Origin: Bog-473 sp036489775
GTDB lineage: Bacteria > Actinomycetota > Acidimicrobiia > Acidimicrobiales > RAAP-2
NCBI GenBank assembly: GCA_036489775.1
Contig: DASXFC010000060.1
Coordinates: 9,853 to 73,852, forward strand
Direction of reading: 5' to 3'
DNA: 64,000 nucleotides
The notes under the pieces were generated by a model. The model saw only the letters and a list, made by a program, of their open reading frames with translations, did not search any database and was not told where the DNA came from. A program made the translations under genes and the position numbers. Within the stretch, counting starts at the first letter, position 1; each line of letters starts with the position of its first letter. This document shows, one piece after another, positions 19,496 to 29,533 of the stretch.

Positions 19496-19511
19496 AGGGG
19501 CCGATGTTCGG

Positions 19512-20330
19512 TTACTGCCCTCGGGCCTTCATCGATGCAAGGTCGGCCATGACCGAAGTTGTTCCCTTGGTGTGAGCAATGGCTCGCGCGTGCCCAAGAT
19601 GATGAATGTCGAAGTTGGTGGCGATCGTGTGGGAGAACCCCATCGCATCAACCGCACTGTTGACGGCCCGCTTGGCCAAGCGAACGGCCCAAGGATCCAT
19701 CGCGGCGATCTCGGAGGCCAGAGTCATGGTCCGCGCTTCAAGCGCATCGAGAGTCACGACCTCGTTCACCATGCCACATTCGCGCGCCAGCTCGGCCGAC
19801 AGCGAACTGGCGGTGAACAAGATCTGCTTGGCCCGTCGCGGACCGAATTCCCATGGATGTGCAAAGAACTCAACGCCGGGCATGCCCATAAGGCCAACCG
19901 GATCAGAGAACTGGGCATTGTCCGCCGCGATGATCAGATCACAAGGCCAGCAGAGCATGAGACCGGCCGCGATGCACTTTCCCTGAACGGCGGCGATCGA
20001 GGGCTTGACCAGATCGCGCCATCTCTTGGCGTAGTGCAGATAGCCGCGCTCTTCCCAGTCGAAGTACGTGTCAACGGTGAGCGCGCCGTCGACCCGTTGG
20101 GGACCGAGGGAGGGATCTCCCCCGCCCTGCATGTCATGTCCGGCCGAGAAGTGCTTGCCCTCACTGCGCAGGACCACGACCCGGACATCGCGATCGAGAT
20201 CAGAATCCGTCCACGCCTGATCAAGCTCTTTGAGCATTTGAGGGTTCTGCGCATTGGCCGCCTGTGGGCGATTAATAGTGATGACGGCGATCCCGTCGTC
20301 AGCCTCGTATCGAACGAATTCCGCATCCAC
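19512..20330 (-). CDS. Enoyl-CoA hydratase/isomerase family protein
   Basis: A 272-residue crotonase-family protein with the oxyanion motif HFSAGHDMQGGG and the second loop VQGKCIAAGLMLCWPCDLI. The segment FFAHPWEFGPRRAKQ resembles actinobacterial enoyl-CoA hydratases used in side-chain degradation. It starts at a GTG and is divergent from the amidohydrolase at 20517. It appears to be a monocistronic gene. Substrate chain type is not readable from sequence. Confidence 0.88.
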   Translation of the reverse strand: MDAEFVRYEADDGIAVITINRPQAANAQNPQMLKELDQAWTDSDLDRDVRVVVLRSEGKHFSAGHDMQGGGDPSLGPQRVDGALTVDTYFDWEERGYLHYAKRWRDLVKPSIAAVQGKCIAAGLMLCWPCDLIIAADNAQFSDPVGLMGMPGVEFFAHPWEFGPRRAKQILFTASSLSAELARECGMVNEVVTLDALEARTMTLASEIAAMDPWAVRLAKRAVNSAVDAMGFSHTIATNFDIHHLGHARAIAHTKGTTSVMADLASMKARGQ

Positions 20331-20450
20331 CGCACCCTCCCCAACTCAGGCCGCCCTTCTGCATACTGGCGGCTCCACCACCTTCGAACGAAGTCGCACG
20401 TTCTGTCACTGACCTGAGGTGTAGAACTTGCCTAGGTCATGTAAAACAGT

Positions 20451-20478
20451 TTGACTTCACTCGAAAGAGAAGCATACT
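20451..20478 (+). promoter_or_regulatory. Sigma-70-type promoter for the amidohydrolase
   Basis: TTGACT at 20451-20456 and CATACT at 20473-20478 are 16 bases apart, close to a housekeeping promoter. The gene start lies 38 bp downstream behind a CGAGGAG ribosome site. The assignment is by motif only. Confidence 0.45.
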
Positions 20479-20516
20479 CTACCTCCGCTCGCTTTCTTCG
20501 CCCGAGGAGTGCCCAC

Positions 20517-21767
20517 ATGCAACCAAAAGATCTGATCCTCGTGAGCGTGGATGACCACCTGATCGAGCCTCCCGATGTATTCGCACATCATGTGCCAGCC
20601 AAGTATCAGGACCAAGCGCCCCGAGTCGTCAACGAAAACGGAGCCGATACCTGGGTCTTCGGTGACGTACGAGCCCGATCCATCGGGCTCAACGCGGTGG
20701 CCTCGTGGCCAAAAGGAGAATGGGGCTTCGACCCTGTTGGCTTCGCGGAAATGCGACCGGGCTGTTACGACGTGCACGAGCGAATCCGCGACATGAACGC
20801 CAACGGCGTGCTCTCGTCAATGAGCTTCCCGTCCATGGCCCGTTTCGCCGGACAGTTCTTCCATGAGCACCCCGATAAGGATCTCGCACTGGTCATGCTG
20901 CAGGCGTACAACGACTGGCACATCGATGAATGGTGCGCCGCCTACCCTGGTCGACTCCTCCCACTAGCCATTGGTCCGCTCTGGGATGCCGAGCTCCTCG
21001 CCACAGAGGTCCGCCGAGTTGCCGCCAAGGGATGCCGAGCAATCAGCTTCAGCGAAGCCCCCTACAAACTTGGGCTGCCTTCGTTCCACGGGCACTACTG
21101 GGATCCGTTCTTCGCCGCCTGTGCCGACAATGAAGTCGTCATCTCGATGCACATCGGCTCAGGATCGAGCATGCCGACCACCAGCAGCGACGCTCCTATT
21201 GATATCCCGGTCACGTTGACGACACACCTGGCCGTCAACGCAGCGTCCGACCTTATTTGGGGCCCCGTCCTGAGGCAGTTTCCAAACCTGCGCTTTGCCC
21301 TCTCCGAAGGCGGAGTTGGATGGGTCCCCTACTTCCTCGAACGAGCCGATCGCAGTTACCTCAACCAGACATGGACTGGTCAGGATTTCGGAGACAAGCT
21401 CCCGAGCGATCTGTTCCGCGAGCACATCTTGACCTGCTTCATCGTTGATGATGTGGCCTTGCGGGTACGGGACCTGGTAGGAGTCGACAGCATCGCATGG
21501 GAGTGCGATTACCCGCATTCGGACTCCACCTGGCCTCGCTCACCCGAGGTGCTCATGGATGCCTTTGCGCTGGCCGGTGTAACCGACACCATCGAGATCA
21601 ACAAGATTTCTCACGAAAATGCATTGCGTTGGTACGGCTACGACCCATTCTCGGTTATTCCCAAAGATGAGGCCACGGTCGGAGCCCTTCGTGCCCAGGC
21701 GGCCGACGTGAATACGGGAATTCGCAGTCGAGCCGAATTTCGAGAGATGTTCCAAGCGGCAAGGTAG
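20517..21767 (+). CDS. Amidohydrolase-2 family protein
   Basis: A 416-residue TIM-barrel hydrolase or decarboxylase. The N-terminal DDHLIEPPDVF is the degenerate first metal motif, ISMHIGSGS carries the barrel His, and WECDYPHSDSTWP supplies the conserved Asp near the C-terminus. ATG 20517 has a CGAGGAG ribosome site. This is the second such protein in the window and precedes the ABC importer operon by about 100 bp. Members near acyl-CoA genes are common in actinobacteria; the reaction is unknown. Confidence 0.9.
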   Translation: MQPKDLILVSVDDHLIEPPDVFAHHVPAKYQDQAPRVVNENGADTWVFGDVRARSIGLNAVASWPKGEWGFDPVGFAEMRPGCYDVHERIRDMNANGVLSSMSFPSMARFAGQFFHEHPDKDLALVMLQAYNDWHIDEWCAAYPGRLLPLAIGPLWDAELLATEVRRVAAKGCRAISFSEAPYKLGLPSFHGHYWDPFFAACADNEVVISMHIGSGSSMPTTSSDAPIDIPVTLTTHLAVNAASDLIWGPVLRQFPNLRFALSEGGVGWVPYFLERADRSYLNQTWTGQDFGDKLPSDLFREHILTCFIVDDVALRVRDLVGVDSIAWECDYPHSDSTWPRSPEVLMDAFALAGVTDTIEINKISHENALRWYGYDPFSVIPKDEATVGALRAQAADVNTGIRSRAEFREMFQAAR

Positions 21768-21871
21768 CGCTACGGCAGCAACCGGAGCACGAAAGTAGCA
21801 ACAATCAGAGGGTGCGGGCTGGGGCAATCAACCCAGGTCTGATCGACACGACGAGGCAGTAGGGGGTTGGA

Positions 21872-23281
21872 ATGCGCAAGCATCAGGTTTTGGGGCGGGA
21901 AGCGCTGAACGTTTCTCGAGGACATGCTGGGTGGCTGACGCCGGTCCGCACGGCCATGGCGACCATCTTCGTTGGTACTGGGCTGCTCTCTGCCCTGCCC
22001 GTCATTGAGTCGGCAGCCCCCGCTGGAGCGGCCGTGCGGTCAACAGTCGGAGCGCTTCCCGGAGCAACCTGTCTCGGCGGACTCGGTTCTGGGTCGCCCG
22101 GGGTCACGGCCAAGAACATCAATGTCGCTTCAATTTCATCGCAAACCGGTCCACTCTCCGGTGACTTCTCGCAGATGGTTCCAGGGGTCAAGGCCTATTT
22201 CGACTACATCGACGCACATGGCGGCGTCAATGGACGCAAGATCACCCTGGCCTACCAACTTGATGATGGCTCGAACCCGAGCCAGTTCAGCCAGCTCACC
22301 CACACCGCCATTGACCAAGATCACGCCTTCGCTGCGGTCGGAGTGGCTTCCGCGTTCTTTGCGCCCAACCTCTTCACTGAGTCCTGCATCCCCACATACG
22401 GATACAACGTCACATCCAACTGGTCCGACCAGGCCAACCTCTTCGCCGCAGGCGGATCGGCCCTGTACACCCTCCAAGTACCCGCAGAGATGGCCTACCT
22501 CATGCGGCAGGACCATCTGAAGTCATTTGCCACCCTGGCCTACGGCGGCGTGCCTGAATCTTCGGGTGTCTGCGCTGGCGCCAATGAGTACCTCACCAAG
22601 GCGGGCTTCACGCAGAGCTACACCGACCTCAATGTCAGCTACGGCGGCAACGTGACGCCCGACGTACAACGGATGAGAACTTCGGGGGCCCAGCTCGTTC
22701 TGACCTGCATGGATGTGACCCAGAACATTCAGTTGGCCCAGGACATAAAGAAGTACGGGCTAAAGACCAAGCAGTATTGGCTCAATGGCAGTGACCGAGG
22801 CGTGCTCACCGCATACGGAAGTGTGATGCAAGGCGTGTACTCGGGCATCCAACAGGTGCCGTTCACCGCTCCCACCAAGTACTACCCCGCCATGGCGACA
22901 TACCTGGCCGCCATGAAGAAGTACGAACCCGCCTACACCTACGACGATCTGGCCATTCAGGGCTGGTCCTCGGCGGCACTGTTCGCTGAAGGGGTGAAGT
23001 TGGCTGGCACTGATCTGACGCAAGCCAATGTGATTAAACAGACCAATCTCCTCACGGCTTACAACGTCGGCGGCCTCTATAGCGTCGTCAACTGGACCAC
23101 TGCACATACCGAACTGAACTCTCCGTTCTGTGAGGCATTCATCCAGGCCAAGGGCACCTACTGGGAGCCCGTGTTCGGCAAGGGACATCAGGTATTCGTC
23201 TGTCTGAACGTGAACAAATCAAATCCCACGCCGAAGACCACGACCCCAGTTCCAGCGCCCACCGGAACACCGGGATCCTGA
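21872..23281 (+). CDS. Branched-chain-type ABC transporter substrate-binding protein
   Basis: A 469-residue periplasmic-binding-fold protein (LivJ/receptor-family ligand-binding type) exported by a signal peptide: a hydrophobic segment at about residues 27-48 ends at PAGAA. The mature part begins ITASSISSQTG-like (NVASISSQTGPLSGDF), with HGGVNGRKITL typical of the family. The C-terminus is a proline/threonine-rich tail (PTPKTTTPVPAPTG). No lipobox cysteine is evident. It heads a five-gene unit with fused permease, two ATPases and an esterase-like hydrolase, and would capture a substrate feeding the surrounding catabolic genes. Confidence 0.9.
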   Translation: MRKHQVLGREALNVSRGHAGWLTPVRTAMATIFVGTGLLSALPVIESAAPAGAAVRSTVGALPGATCLGGLGSGSPGVTAKNINVASISSQTGPLSGDFSQMVPGVKAYFDYIDAHGGVNGRKITLAYQLDDGSNPSQFSQLTHTAIDQDHAFAAVGVASAFFAPNLFTESCIPTYGYNVTSNWSDQANLFAAGGSALYTLQVPAEMAYLMRQDHLKSFATLAYGGVPESSGVCAGANEYLTKAGFTQSYTDLNVSYGGNVTPDVQRMRTSGAQLVLTCMDVTQNIQLAQDIKKYGLKTKQYWLNGSDRGVLTAYGSVMQGVYSGIQQVPFTAPTKYYPAMATYLAAMKKYEPAYTYDDLAIQGWSSAALFAEGVKLAGTDLTQANVIKQTNLLTAYNVGGLYSVVNWTTAHTELNSPFCEAFIQAKGTYWEPVFGKGHQVFVCLNVNKSNPTPKTTTPVPAPTGTPGS

Positions 23282-23327
23282 TCATCGGAGAACGAGGAGC
23301 TTTGCCGGATAGCGAACAGGAGCAGCG

Positions 23328-25382
23328 GTGGAGCAGTTCTTAGGGTTCGCCATCCCAGGTGTGCCCTATGGCTGCACCTATGCCCTCTTCGCGTTCGGAC
23401 TGGTCCTCACTTACCAAGCGACCGGGGTCTTCAACTTCGCCTTTGGCGCACAGGCTTATGCCTCGGCCTACCTCTACGTTTACCTGGTTCAGAACCAAGG
23501 CCTACCGGTCTGGGCTTCGTTCCTGATTTCGGTCGTGGTGCTTGCTCCAGTGCTCGGCCTGATCTTCAACCGATACATATTCCGAAAAATACCGAGCACG
23601 AATACGACGGCAAAGATCGTGATGGGCATCGCCCTCTTGGTTGGTATCCCGACCCTGATCCCGGTCATTTTCGGCAACCAGAACCTCTACAACGCCCCAT
23701 CCCTTCTGTGGAACCAGGCGAACGTGTATTTCACTTTGGCCAGCTACCCAGTGGACGGGCAGGACATCACCGTGGTTGTCGTCACTGCGGTCGTGGTGAT
23801 GTCCGTTATCGGACTGATGCGTTTCACCGGTTTGGGGCTCCAGATGCGCGCCACGGTGGAGAGCCGCAGACTGGTCCAACTTACGGGCGTGGACGGCGAA
23901 CGGGTGATTTCGGTGGCTTGGGCCATGTCGAGCTTCTTGGCCGGGCTCTCGGGTGTCCTCCTCGCTCCCTATTTTCCCCAGATTGAATCCGAGAGCTACA
24001 TCACCTTGATGGTGGCAGCCATCGCCGTTGCCGCGTGCGCCAGTCTCCGATCGCTCCCTTTCGCCGCCCTCTTCGGCATCGTTCTCGGCGTGGCCGAATT
24101 ACTCCTCCAGGGCTATCTGCCAACGCAGAGCATTTTCTACTCGTCCGTCTTACCCTCGCTCCCATTCATTCTTCTGCTGCTGGCGCTTCTCTTCAATCCT
24201 GGCCTTAAGCGCCTCGACGAGAACAAAGATCCCCTGTCGTCGGTCGACCCACCGGCACCGCCTCGAGCCGTGACGTTGCGATCACCGAGTTCCAATCGCT
24301 CCTCGCGGGTGGTACGGCTCGCCCTCCTCATTGTCTTCGTTGTTTCGATGCTGACCTGGATGCCTGAGAATTGGGAGAACGTCTTCAACTCCGGCTTGGC
24401 TTTTGCCGCCATCTTCCTCTCCATCACCCTCATCACGGGCATGGGGGGGCAGCTGTCGCTGGCTCAGGGAACACTGGCCGGCATCGGCGCGTTCACCGCG
24501 GCCCAGATGTCCAGCCACCTTGGCTTGAACATGGCCTCCACCATGCTCGTCGGCGCGGCGGCCGCAGCAGTCGTCGCCGCATTCCTTGCCGTTCTCTCAC
24601 TTCGTCTCAAGGGCCTCGGTCTCGCCCTGATGACCCTGACAGCCGCGCTCTTCTTTGACACCAGCGTCTTCCCAGTCCATGCTTTTGGCGGAGGCGAAGG
24701 TGGCATCAACCTTCAGGCTTCGTGGGTGGCACCGCTGGATCTCTTCAACCCCAGTGAACACCAATATTTCGTACTGGCGATGGTCGTCCTCTCCCTGACC
24801 GTCGGCGTCGTCATCCTGCTCGGCAAAGGAACCTCAGGCCGCTTCCTTTCGGCCATGCGGGGCAGTGAGGTGGCCACCGCCGGCATGGGCATCAACGTCG
24901 CCTCGCAAAGGATTACCGTCTTCGCGCTCTCGGGCTTGGTTGCCGGAATTGGGGGGACCCTTCTGGCGCTCAATACCCAGAACGCCAATCCGGCTCAGTT
25001 CAACTACCAACTTTCTTTGGCCTTTGTGGTGATCGTGGTCACGGTCGGGGTCTCAAGTGTCGAGGGCGCCATTCAGGCCGGCATGGGCTTCGTCGTGGTG
25101 CAACAACTCTTGACCTACGCCCCTGCTCGATTCCAGGGTCTGAGCTTCATCCTCTTCGCATTGGGTGCCTTGACCTACGCCGCCCATCCTGAAGGCGTCC
25201 TCGAGTACCTGAAGCGACAAGCAGCGACCGGTTTCAATCGCAAGGGCCAGAACCACGACGCCGTGGCACCCGGGGACCTGGTGGACCCGTCCCCCACTTC
25301 GCGCGATCTCCACCTCGCGGGCAACGACAATGCGGTCATGACCACTGGGCTGGCCCAGACGGCCAAGGCTGACCATGGGTAG
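23328..25382 (+). CDS. Fused LivH-LivM ABC permease
   Basis: A 684-residue polytopic protein in which two permease domains normally made as separate polypeptides are joined. The N-terminal half (about residues 1-310) is LivH-like, starting VPYGCTYALFAFGLVLTY and containing TGLGLQMRATVESR. A charged linker (about 305-335) leads to the LivM-like half with GGQLSLAQGTLAGIGAF and GTSGRFLSAMRGSEVATAGMG. It starts at a GTG at 23328 and its end overlaps the next gene by 8 bp. The two halves would form the whole transmembrane pore of the importer. Confidence 0.92.
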   Translation: MEQFLGFAIPGVPYGCTYALFAFGLVLTYQATGVFNFAFGAQAYASAYLYVYLVQNQGLPVWASFLISVVVLAPVLGLIFNRYIFRKIPSTNTTAKIVMGIALLVGIPTLIPVIFGNQNLYNAPSLLWNQANVYFTLASYPVDGQDITVVVVTAVVVMSVIGLMRFTGLGLQMRATVESRRLVQLTGVDGERVISVAWAMSSFLAGLSGVLLAPYFPQIESESYITLMVAAIAVAACASLRSLPFAALFGIVLGVAELLLQGYLPTQSIFYSSVLPSLPFILLLLALLFNPGLKRLDENKDPLSSVDPPAPPRAVTLRSPSSNRSSRVVRLALLIVFVVSMLTWMPENWENVFNSGLAFAAIFLSITLITGMGGQLSLAQGTLAGIGAFTAAQMSSHLGLNMASTMLVGAAAAAVVAAFLAVLSLRLKGLGLALMTLTAALFFDTSVFPVHAFGGGEGGINLQASWVAPLDLFNPSEHQYFVLAMVVLSLTVGVVILLGKGTSGRFLSAMRGSEVATAGMGINVASQRITVFALSGLVAGIGGTLLALNTQNANPAQFNYQLSLAFVVIVVTVGVSSVEGAIQAGMGFVVVQQLLTYAPARFQGLSFILFALGALTYAAHPEGVLEYLKRQAATGFNRKGQNHDAVAPGDLVDPSPTSRDLHLAGNDNAVMTTGLAQTAKADHG

Positions 25383-26208
25383 GGGTTCTCGGTGGCGCCC
25401 AAGCAGACCTAATCAGGTGGCCGTCAAAAGCTCCACATTGGGAACCTCAGGTCCCCTTTTAGTGGCCGAGGGAGTCCATAAAAGCTTCGGTGGCGTGATC
25501 GCTGTCGATCAAGTCTCTCTCATCGTAGGCCGCGGGGAGAGCGTTGGCCTTGTCGGACCCAATGGTGCGGGCAAGACCACGCTCTTTAACTGCATTTGCG
25601 GCCAACTGCGACCGGACTCGGGTTCGGTGACCCTCAACGGTGTGACGCTTGACGGCTTGGCGTCCTACCGCAGGGCCCGTTTGGGTATAGGCCGCACCTA
25701 CCAACGGATCGAGGTGTTTCCCGACATGACGGTGCATGAGCACCTAATGGTCGCCGAACGAGCCCGGCGCGGCGATGGACGTATTTGGAAGGACCTCTGC
25801 AATCTCGGTGCTGCCAGTTCCGCCGAACTCGAACAGGTTGATCGGGTGCTGGCTCTGGTCGGCCTGACTGAGGTGCAAGATCGACCAGTTGCTGCTCTGG
25901 GACTAGGGATGTGCCGACTGGTTGAGTTGGCGCGAGCGGTGATGTGTGAACCGACCGTTCTGGTCGCTGATGAACCCTCTTCGGGGCTCGATGTGCATGA
26001 GACCAAGGAGCTGGCCGGAGTCTTACGAACGCTCCAAGAAGAGCGCGGCATGGCGATCCTTCTGGTTGAACGCGATCTGGGGATGGTCGGCGACGTGGTC
26101 GACCGCGCCGTTGTGATGGACCTGGGGCGGGTAGTGGCGGACGGCACCTTTGACCAGGTCATGGCTCTCCCCGAGGTTCGGTCGGCGTATCTCGGCGTGT
26201 CCGCATGA
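25375..26208 (+). CDS. Branched-chain-type ABC transporter ATP-binding protein (LivG-like)
   Basis: A 277-residue ATPase. Walker A is GPNGAGKTT, Walker B is VLVADEPSSGLD and the H-loop region follows. The signature position reads LGLGMCRLVELARAV rather than LSGGQ, which is a recurrent variant in actinobacterial LivG-like proteins as far as I know. The ATG overlaps the permease gene end by 8 bp and its stop overlaps the next gene by four, so all subunits are made together. The first 25 residues are basic and may not be part of the protein. Confidence 0.9.
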   Translation: MGRGSRWRPSRPNQVAVKSSTLGTSGPLLVAEGVHKSFGGVIAVDQVSLIVGRGESVGLVGPNGAGKTTLFNCICGQLRPDSGSVTLNGVTLDGLASYRRARLGIGRTYQRIEVFPDMTVHEHLMVAERARRGDGRIWKDLCNLGAASSAELEQVDRVLALVGLTEVQDRPVAALGLGMCRLVELARAVMCEPTVLVADEPSSGLDVHETKELAGVLRTLQEERGMAILLVERDLGMVGDVVDRAVVMDLGRVVADGTFDQVMALPEVRSAYLGVSA

Positions 26209-27068
26209 CATCCACTACGAGCACGGCTATTGCTGATGGTCATGGGGACACCCTGCCGGCAGCCGTTGAGCTGTCACATGTCGATGCCGGCTATGGGCCG
26301 TATCGGGCGCTGTTCGATGTGAGCTTTCAAGTTCACCAAGGATCGATCAAAGCGCTGCTCGGGTCTAACGGGGCCGGAAAGTCCACCGTGGCTCGGGTCA
26401 TCACTGGGCTCCTCAGGGCCACCAATGGAGTGGTCCGGGTCGGCAGCTTGGATGTAGTCGGTACATCGACGCACAACATTGCTCGCCTGGGGGTGGCGCA
26501 CGTCCCAGAGGGTCGGGGGATCTTCGCCAGCCTGAGCGTCGAGGAGAATCTGACCCTCGTCTTCCGACAGCGTGCGGGACGCCGTCAGGTCAGCGATTCC
26601 CTGACCCGTGCCTACGATGCCTTCCCGATCCTCAAGGAGAACCGTCACAAGCGCGGGGTGAATCTCTCGGGCGGCCAGCAAAGGCTGCTCTCACTGGCCA
26701 GCTTTCTGGTCGTTCCTCCCAAGCTTCTGATCGCTGACGAACTCTCGCTCGGACTGGCGCCAGTCGCCGTGGACACGGTGTACGAAGGACTTCGAGAGAT
26801 CCACCGAGCCGGAACCGCACTTCTCATCGTTGAACAACAGGTTGACCGAATCCTCGAACTTGCCGATGAGGCCGTCATTCTGCAATGCGGCGCTGTCGCC
26901 TTCGACGGCCCGGCTTCGGAGGCGTCTGGAGCAATCGATCGGATACTGGCTACTGGCGCAGAGCGTGCCCCGTCCATACCCTCCGCTGGAGCTCCGAAGT
27001 TGCACGCCATCGACTTTGAAGGGCAACCACTGGTGCCGATTACAAGAAACGGACATTCACGTGGCTGA
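26205..27068 (+). CDS. Branched-chain-type ABC transporter ATP-binding protein (LivF-like)
   Basis: A 287-residue second ATPase of the importer. Walker A is GSNGAGKST, the signature is NLSGGQQRLLSLA, Walker B is LLIADELSLGLAP. The GRGIFASLSVEENL loop is characteristic of LivF. Four-base overlap (ATGA) with LivG and an eight-base overlap with the following hydrolase gene place it in a tightly coupled operon. A C-terminal extension of some 35 residues is not family-typical. Confidence 0.9.
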   Translation: MTSTTSTAIADGHGDTLPAAVELSHVDAGYGPYRALFDVSFQVHQGSIKALLGSNGAGKSTVARVITGLLRATNGVVRVGSLDVVGTSTHNIARLGVAHVPEGRGIFASLSVEENLTLVFRQRAGRRQVSDSLTRAYDAFPILKENRHKRGVNLSGGQQRLLSLASFLVVPPKLLIADELSLGLAPVAVDTVYEGLREIHRAGTALLIVEQQVDRILELADEAVILQCGAVAFDGPASEASGAIDRILATGAERAPSIPSAGAPKLHAIDFEGQPLVPITRNGHSRG

Positions 27069-28011
27069 CAGCGAAGCAGCACCGAACTACCTCGACATGA
27101 TGGATCCCGAATACGCCGCGTTCTGGTCGTCTCTGCCTGACTTCGTCTTCAATGAGGAGAGCCTTCTCGAGACGCGTCAGCTGATGCCCGAACCCGAGCC
27201 GCCGGATGATGACATCGAGCACACTGACTACACGATTTGTGATGGTTCTGTCACCGTGACGCGACACCGGCCCCGCGGAGCATTCGAACCGCTACCAGCC
27301 TTGGTGTGGATGCACGGTGGAGGCCTGATCTTCGGCAGCCGACACTTCGACAATGAGCAGCTCGACCGTTGGTGCCGAACGTTCAACTTGTGCTCGATTG
27401 CGGTCGACTATCGGCTTGCTCCCGAACATCCCTTCCCGACCCCGCTCGAAGATTGCTATGCCACTCTGACCTGGGTCGTAGAGAACGCCGAGGACTTAGG
27501 CATAGACCCTGAACGCATCGGGGTTGGGGGCAAAAGCGCAGGTGGAGGGTTAGCCGCCGCGCTCTCCCTCCTCGCCCGTCAACGGAGAGGTCCCAAGATC
27601 CAATACCAAATCTTGGATTGCCCGATGCTCGATGATCGCCAATCCACCCCATCGAGCCAGCTCGAAGGGATGCCCATCTGGAGTCGTGAATCGAATGCGT
27701 TTGCGTGGCGCAGCTATCTCGGCGACTCCTACGGAACTGACAAGGTTTCTCCGCTGGCAGCCGCTGCTCGAGAGTCGAACCTCGAGGGCCTACCACCGGC
27801 TTTCCTGGCCGTGGGAGTCATCGACGGGCTCCGTGACGAGGCGATTGAATTCGCCACTCGGCTGAACCAAGCCAACGTCCCAGCCGAACTCCATGTCTAC
27901 CCGGGTGTGCCTCACGGCACAGCCATGTTTCCCGGGCTGAAGGCCAACGAACCAATCAATCGGAACATCGACGGGTTTATGGCTCGAATGCTCGCAAGCG
28001 AAGTCGGATGA
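27061..28011 (+). CDS. Alpha/beta hydrolase, HSL-type esterase
   Basis: A 316-residue esterase-lipase of the hormone-sensitive-lipase family. HGGG (WMHGGGLIF) builds the oxyanion hole, GKSAGGG is the nucleophile elbow (GDSAGG in most relatives), DGLRDEA supplies the acid and PHGTAMF the His. The GTG at 27061 overlaps the LivF stop; an ATG at 27097 is possible. Co-transcription with the importer suggests it processes an imported ester or lactone. Function beyond esterase class is inference. Confidence 0.87.
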   Translation: MADSEAAPNYLDMMDPEYAAFWSSLPDFVFNEESLLETRQLMPEPEPPDDDIEHTDYTICDGSVTVTRHRPRGAFEPLPALVWMHGGGLIFGSRHFDNEQLDRWCRTFNLCSIAVDYRLAPEHPFPTPLEDCYATLTWVVENAEDLGIDPERIGVGGKSAGGGLAAALSLLARQRRGPKIQYQILDCPMLDDRQSTPSSQLEGMPIWSRESNAFAWRSYLGDSYGTDKVSPLAAAARESNLEGLPPAFLAVGVIDGLRDEAIEFATRLNQANVPAELHVYPGVPHGTAMFPGLKANEPINRNIDGFMARMLASEVG

Positions 28012-28041
28012 ATCCGGCGCCCAAGAGGTTGAGGAACCAGA

Positions 28042-29310
28042 ATGTCAAATAATCCGACCGTCATGGAATTTGATCCTTTCAATCCGGGTCCACGTGAGCG
28101 GCGTCCAGCGGTCTTCGCTGAGCTTCGTGAGCGCGGCCCGGTGATCCGGACAGATGCGGACCTGTGGGTCATCCCACGGTTTGATGACGTCAAGGCTGTT
28201 CTGGCCCGCCCCGATTTGTTCTCGTCTCGGCCAAACCCATATTCGGGCACTTCAGTACCAGCTGAATCTGCCGATGACCCTGATGTGATTGATCGCCTTC
28301 TCAAGATTGCATCTGAACTGCCAGTTGATCTGGATGAACTGGCCAACACCCGGGCCATCGCAGGCGCCGATCCACCCCAACACACTCGAATGCGCCGAAT
28401 CGTCAGCCGAGGCTTCACCCCGCCGCGCATCGCAGAGATTTCAAGCGCCATTGACGCAATCGTTGCGAGGTGCCTCTCCGGAATCGATGATTCGGATACC
28501 TTTGATGTTGTCGACAAGCTGGCAATACCACTTCCAGTCGAGATGATCTGCCACATCTTGGGCATTGATCGCAGCTATTACGGCCAGGTAAAAGAATGGT
28601 CCGACGCCTTTGCGGCCGCTGGGACGGGAGACATCCAGGGATCGCTCGAAGGTCAGCTGTTGATGCTTAATACCGTAAAAGAGTTCAGTACGTTCTTTGT
28701 ACCCCTCGTCGACGCTCGTCGGATCGACCCAATGACCGACCTAATCAGCACGATGGTGCGCGCCATCGACGATGAGGCTCTGAGCACGGTTGAGACGATG
28801 ACCATGGCGATCACAATCATGGTTGCCGGGAATGAGACATCTACGAACCTCATTGGAAACACCATTGTCGAGCTCCTGGCCAACCCTGACCAGCTCGCCC
28901 TTTTGCTCACTAACCCCTCGCTACTTCCGAACGCCGTCGAGGAGGCAAACCGGTTTACCGCACCCATCCAGTTCAGTTTTCGTGAAGTGACACAGGACAC
29001 TGAAGTGTCCGGCGTGGACATTCCTCAGGGCGCCATCGTCGTACCGCACATGGCTTCAGCGAATCGAGACCCTTCTTACTTTGACGATCCCGACTCATTC
29101 AGGATAGAGCGTCCACTTGGCAAGAATCTCTCGTTCGGTCATGGAATTCACTTCTGTCTGGGCGCCCATCTTGCAGGGCAAGAAGTGCGCACCGCCGTTG
29201 GAGCACTCGTCCCCCACCTTGAGCGACTCAAGTTGGACGATCGACCACTCAAACCAAATCCGAGCTCGCTCCTCAATGGATGGCAGAAAGTCGAGCTCAT
29301 TCCCGCGTAA
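28042..29310 (+). CDS. Cytochrome P450
   Basis: A 422-residue P450. The I-helix motif VAGNETSTN, K-helix EEANR and heme loop FGHGIHFCLG (Cys near 372) are present. A ribosome site (GAGGAACCAG) precedes ATG 28042. It lies 30 bp after the esterase gene and could be the last gene of the importer operon. P450s with a GNET variant in this position are common in actinobacterial hydroxylation of terpenoids and fatty acids. No ferredoxin is encoded near it. Confidence 0.93.
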   Translation: MSNNPTVMEFDPFNPGPRERRPAVFAELRERGPVIRTDADLWVIPRFDDVKAVLARPDLFSSRPNPYSGTSVPAESADDPDVIDRLLKIASELPVDLDELANTRAIAGADPPQHTRMRRIVSRGFTPPRIAEISSAIDAIVARCLSGIDDSDTFDVVDKLAIPLPVEMICHILGIDRSYYGQVKEWSDAFAAAGTGDIQGSLEGQLLMLNTVKEFSTFFVPLVDARRIDPMTDLISTMVRAIDDEALSTVETMTMAITIMVAGNETSTNLIGNTIVELLANPDQLALLLTNPSLLPNAVEEANRFTAPIQFSFREVTQDTEVSGVDIPQGAIVVPHMASANRDPSYFDDPDSFRIERPLGKNLSFGHGIHFCLGAHLAGQEVRTAVGALVPHLERLKLDDRPLKPNPSSLLNGWQKVELIPA

Positions 29311-29533
29311 CCGCAAATGTGAAGGCTTAGTGAGATGAGGAGGACCATTCCTTTCTTACTTTTGACAACGGCTCTGCATGCAGCTGCGCAATCTGATCGA
29401 AGTGGTCTCAAGCCATTGAGGCCCAAACTCAGACCACGATCCAGTAACGGCGTCGACCTCTAATGCCATCGGGGTTGCCGTACGTTGTTACCTCCCAGCC
29501 TCCAAGCTCTTTTGCATCACATTCTCTCCATAA

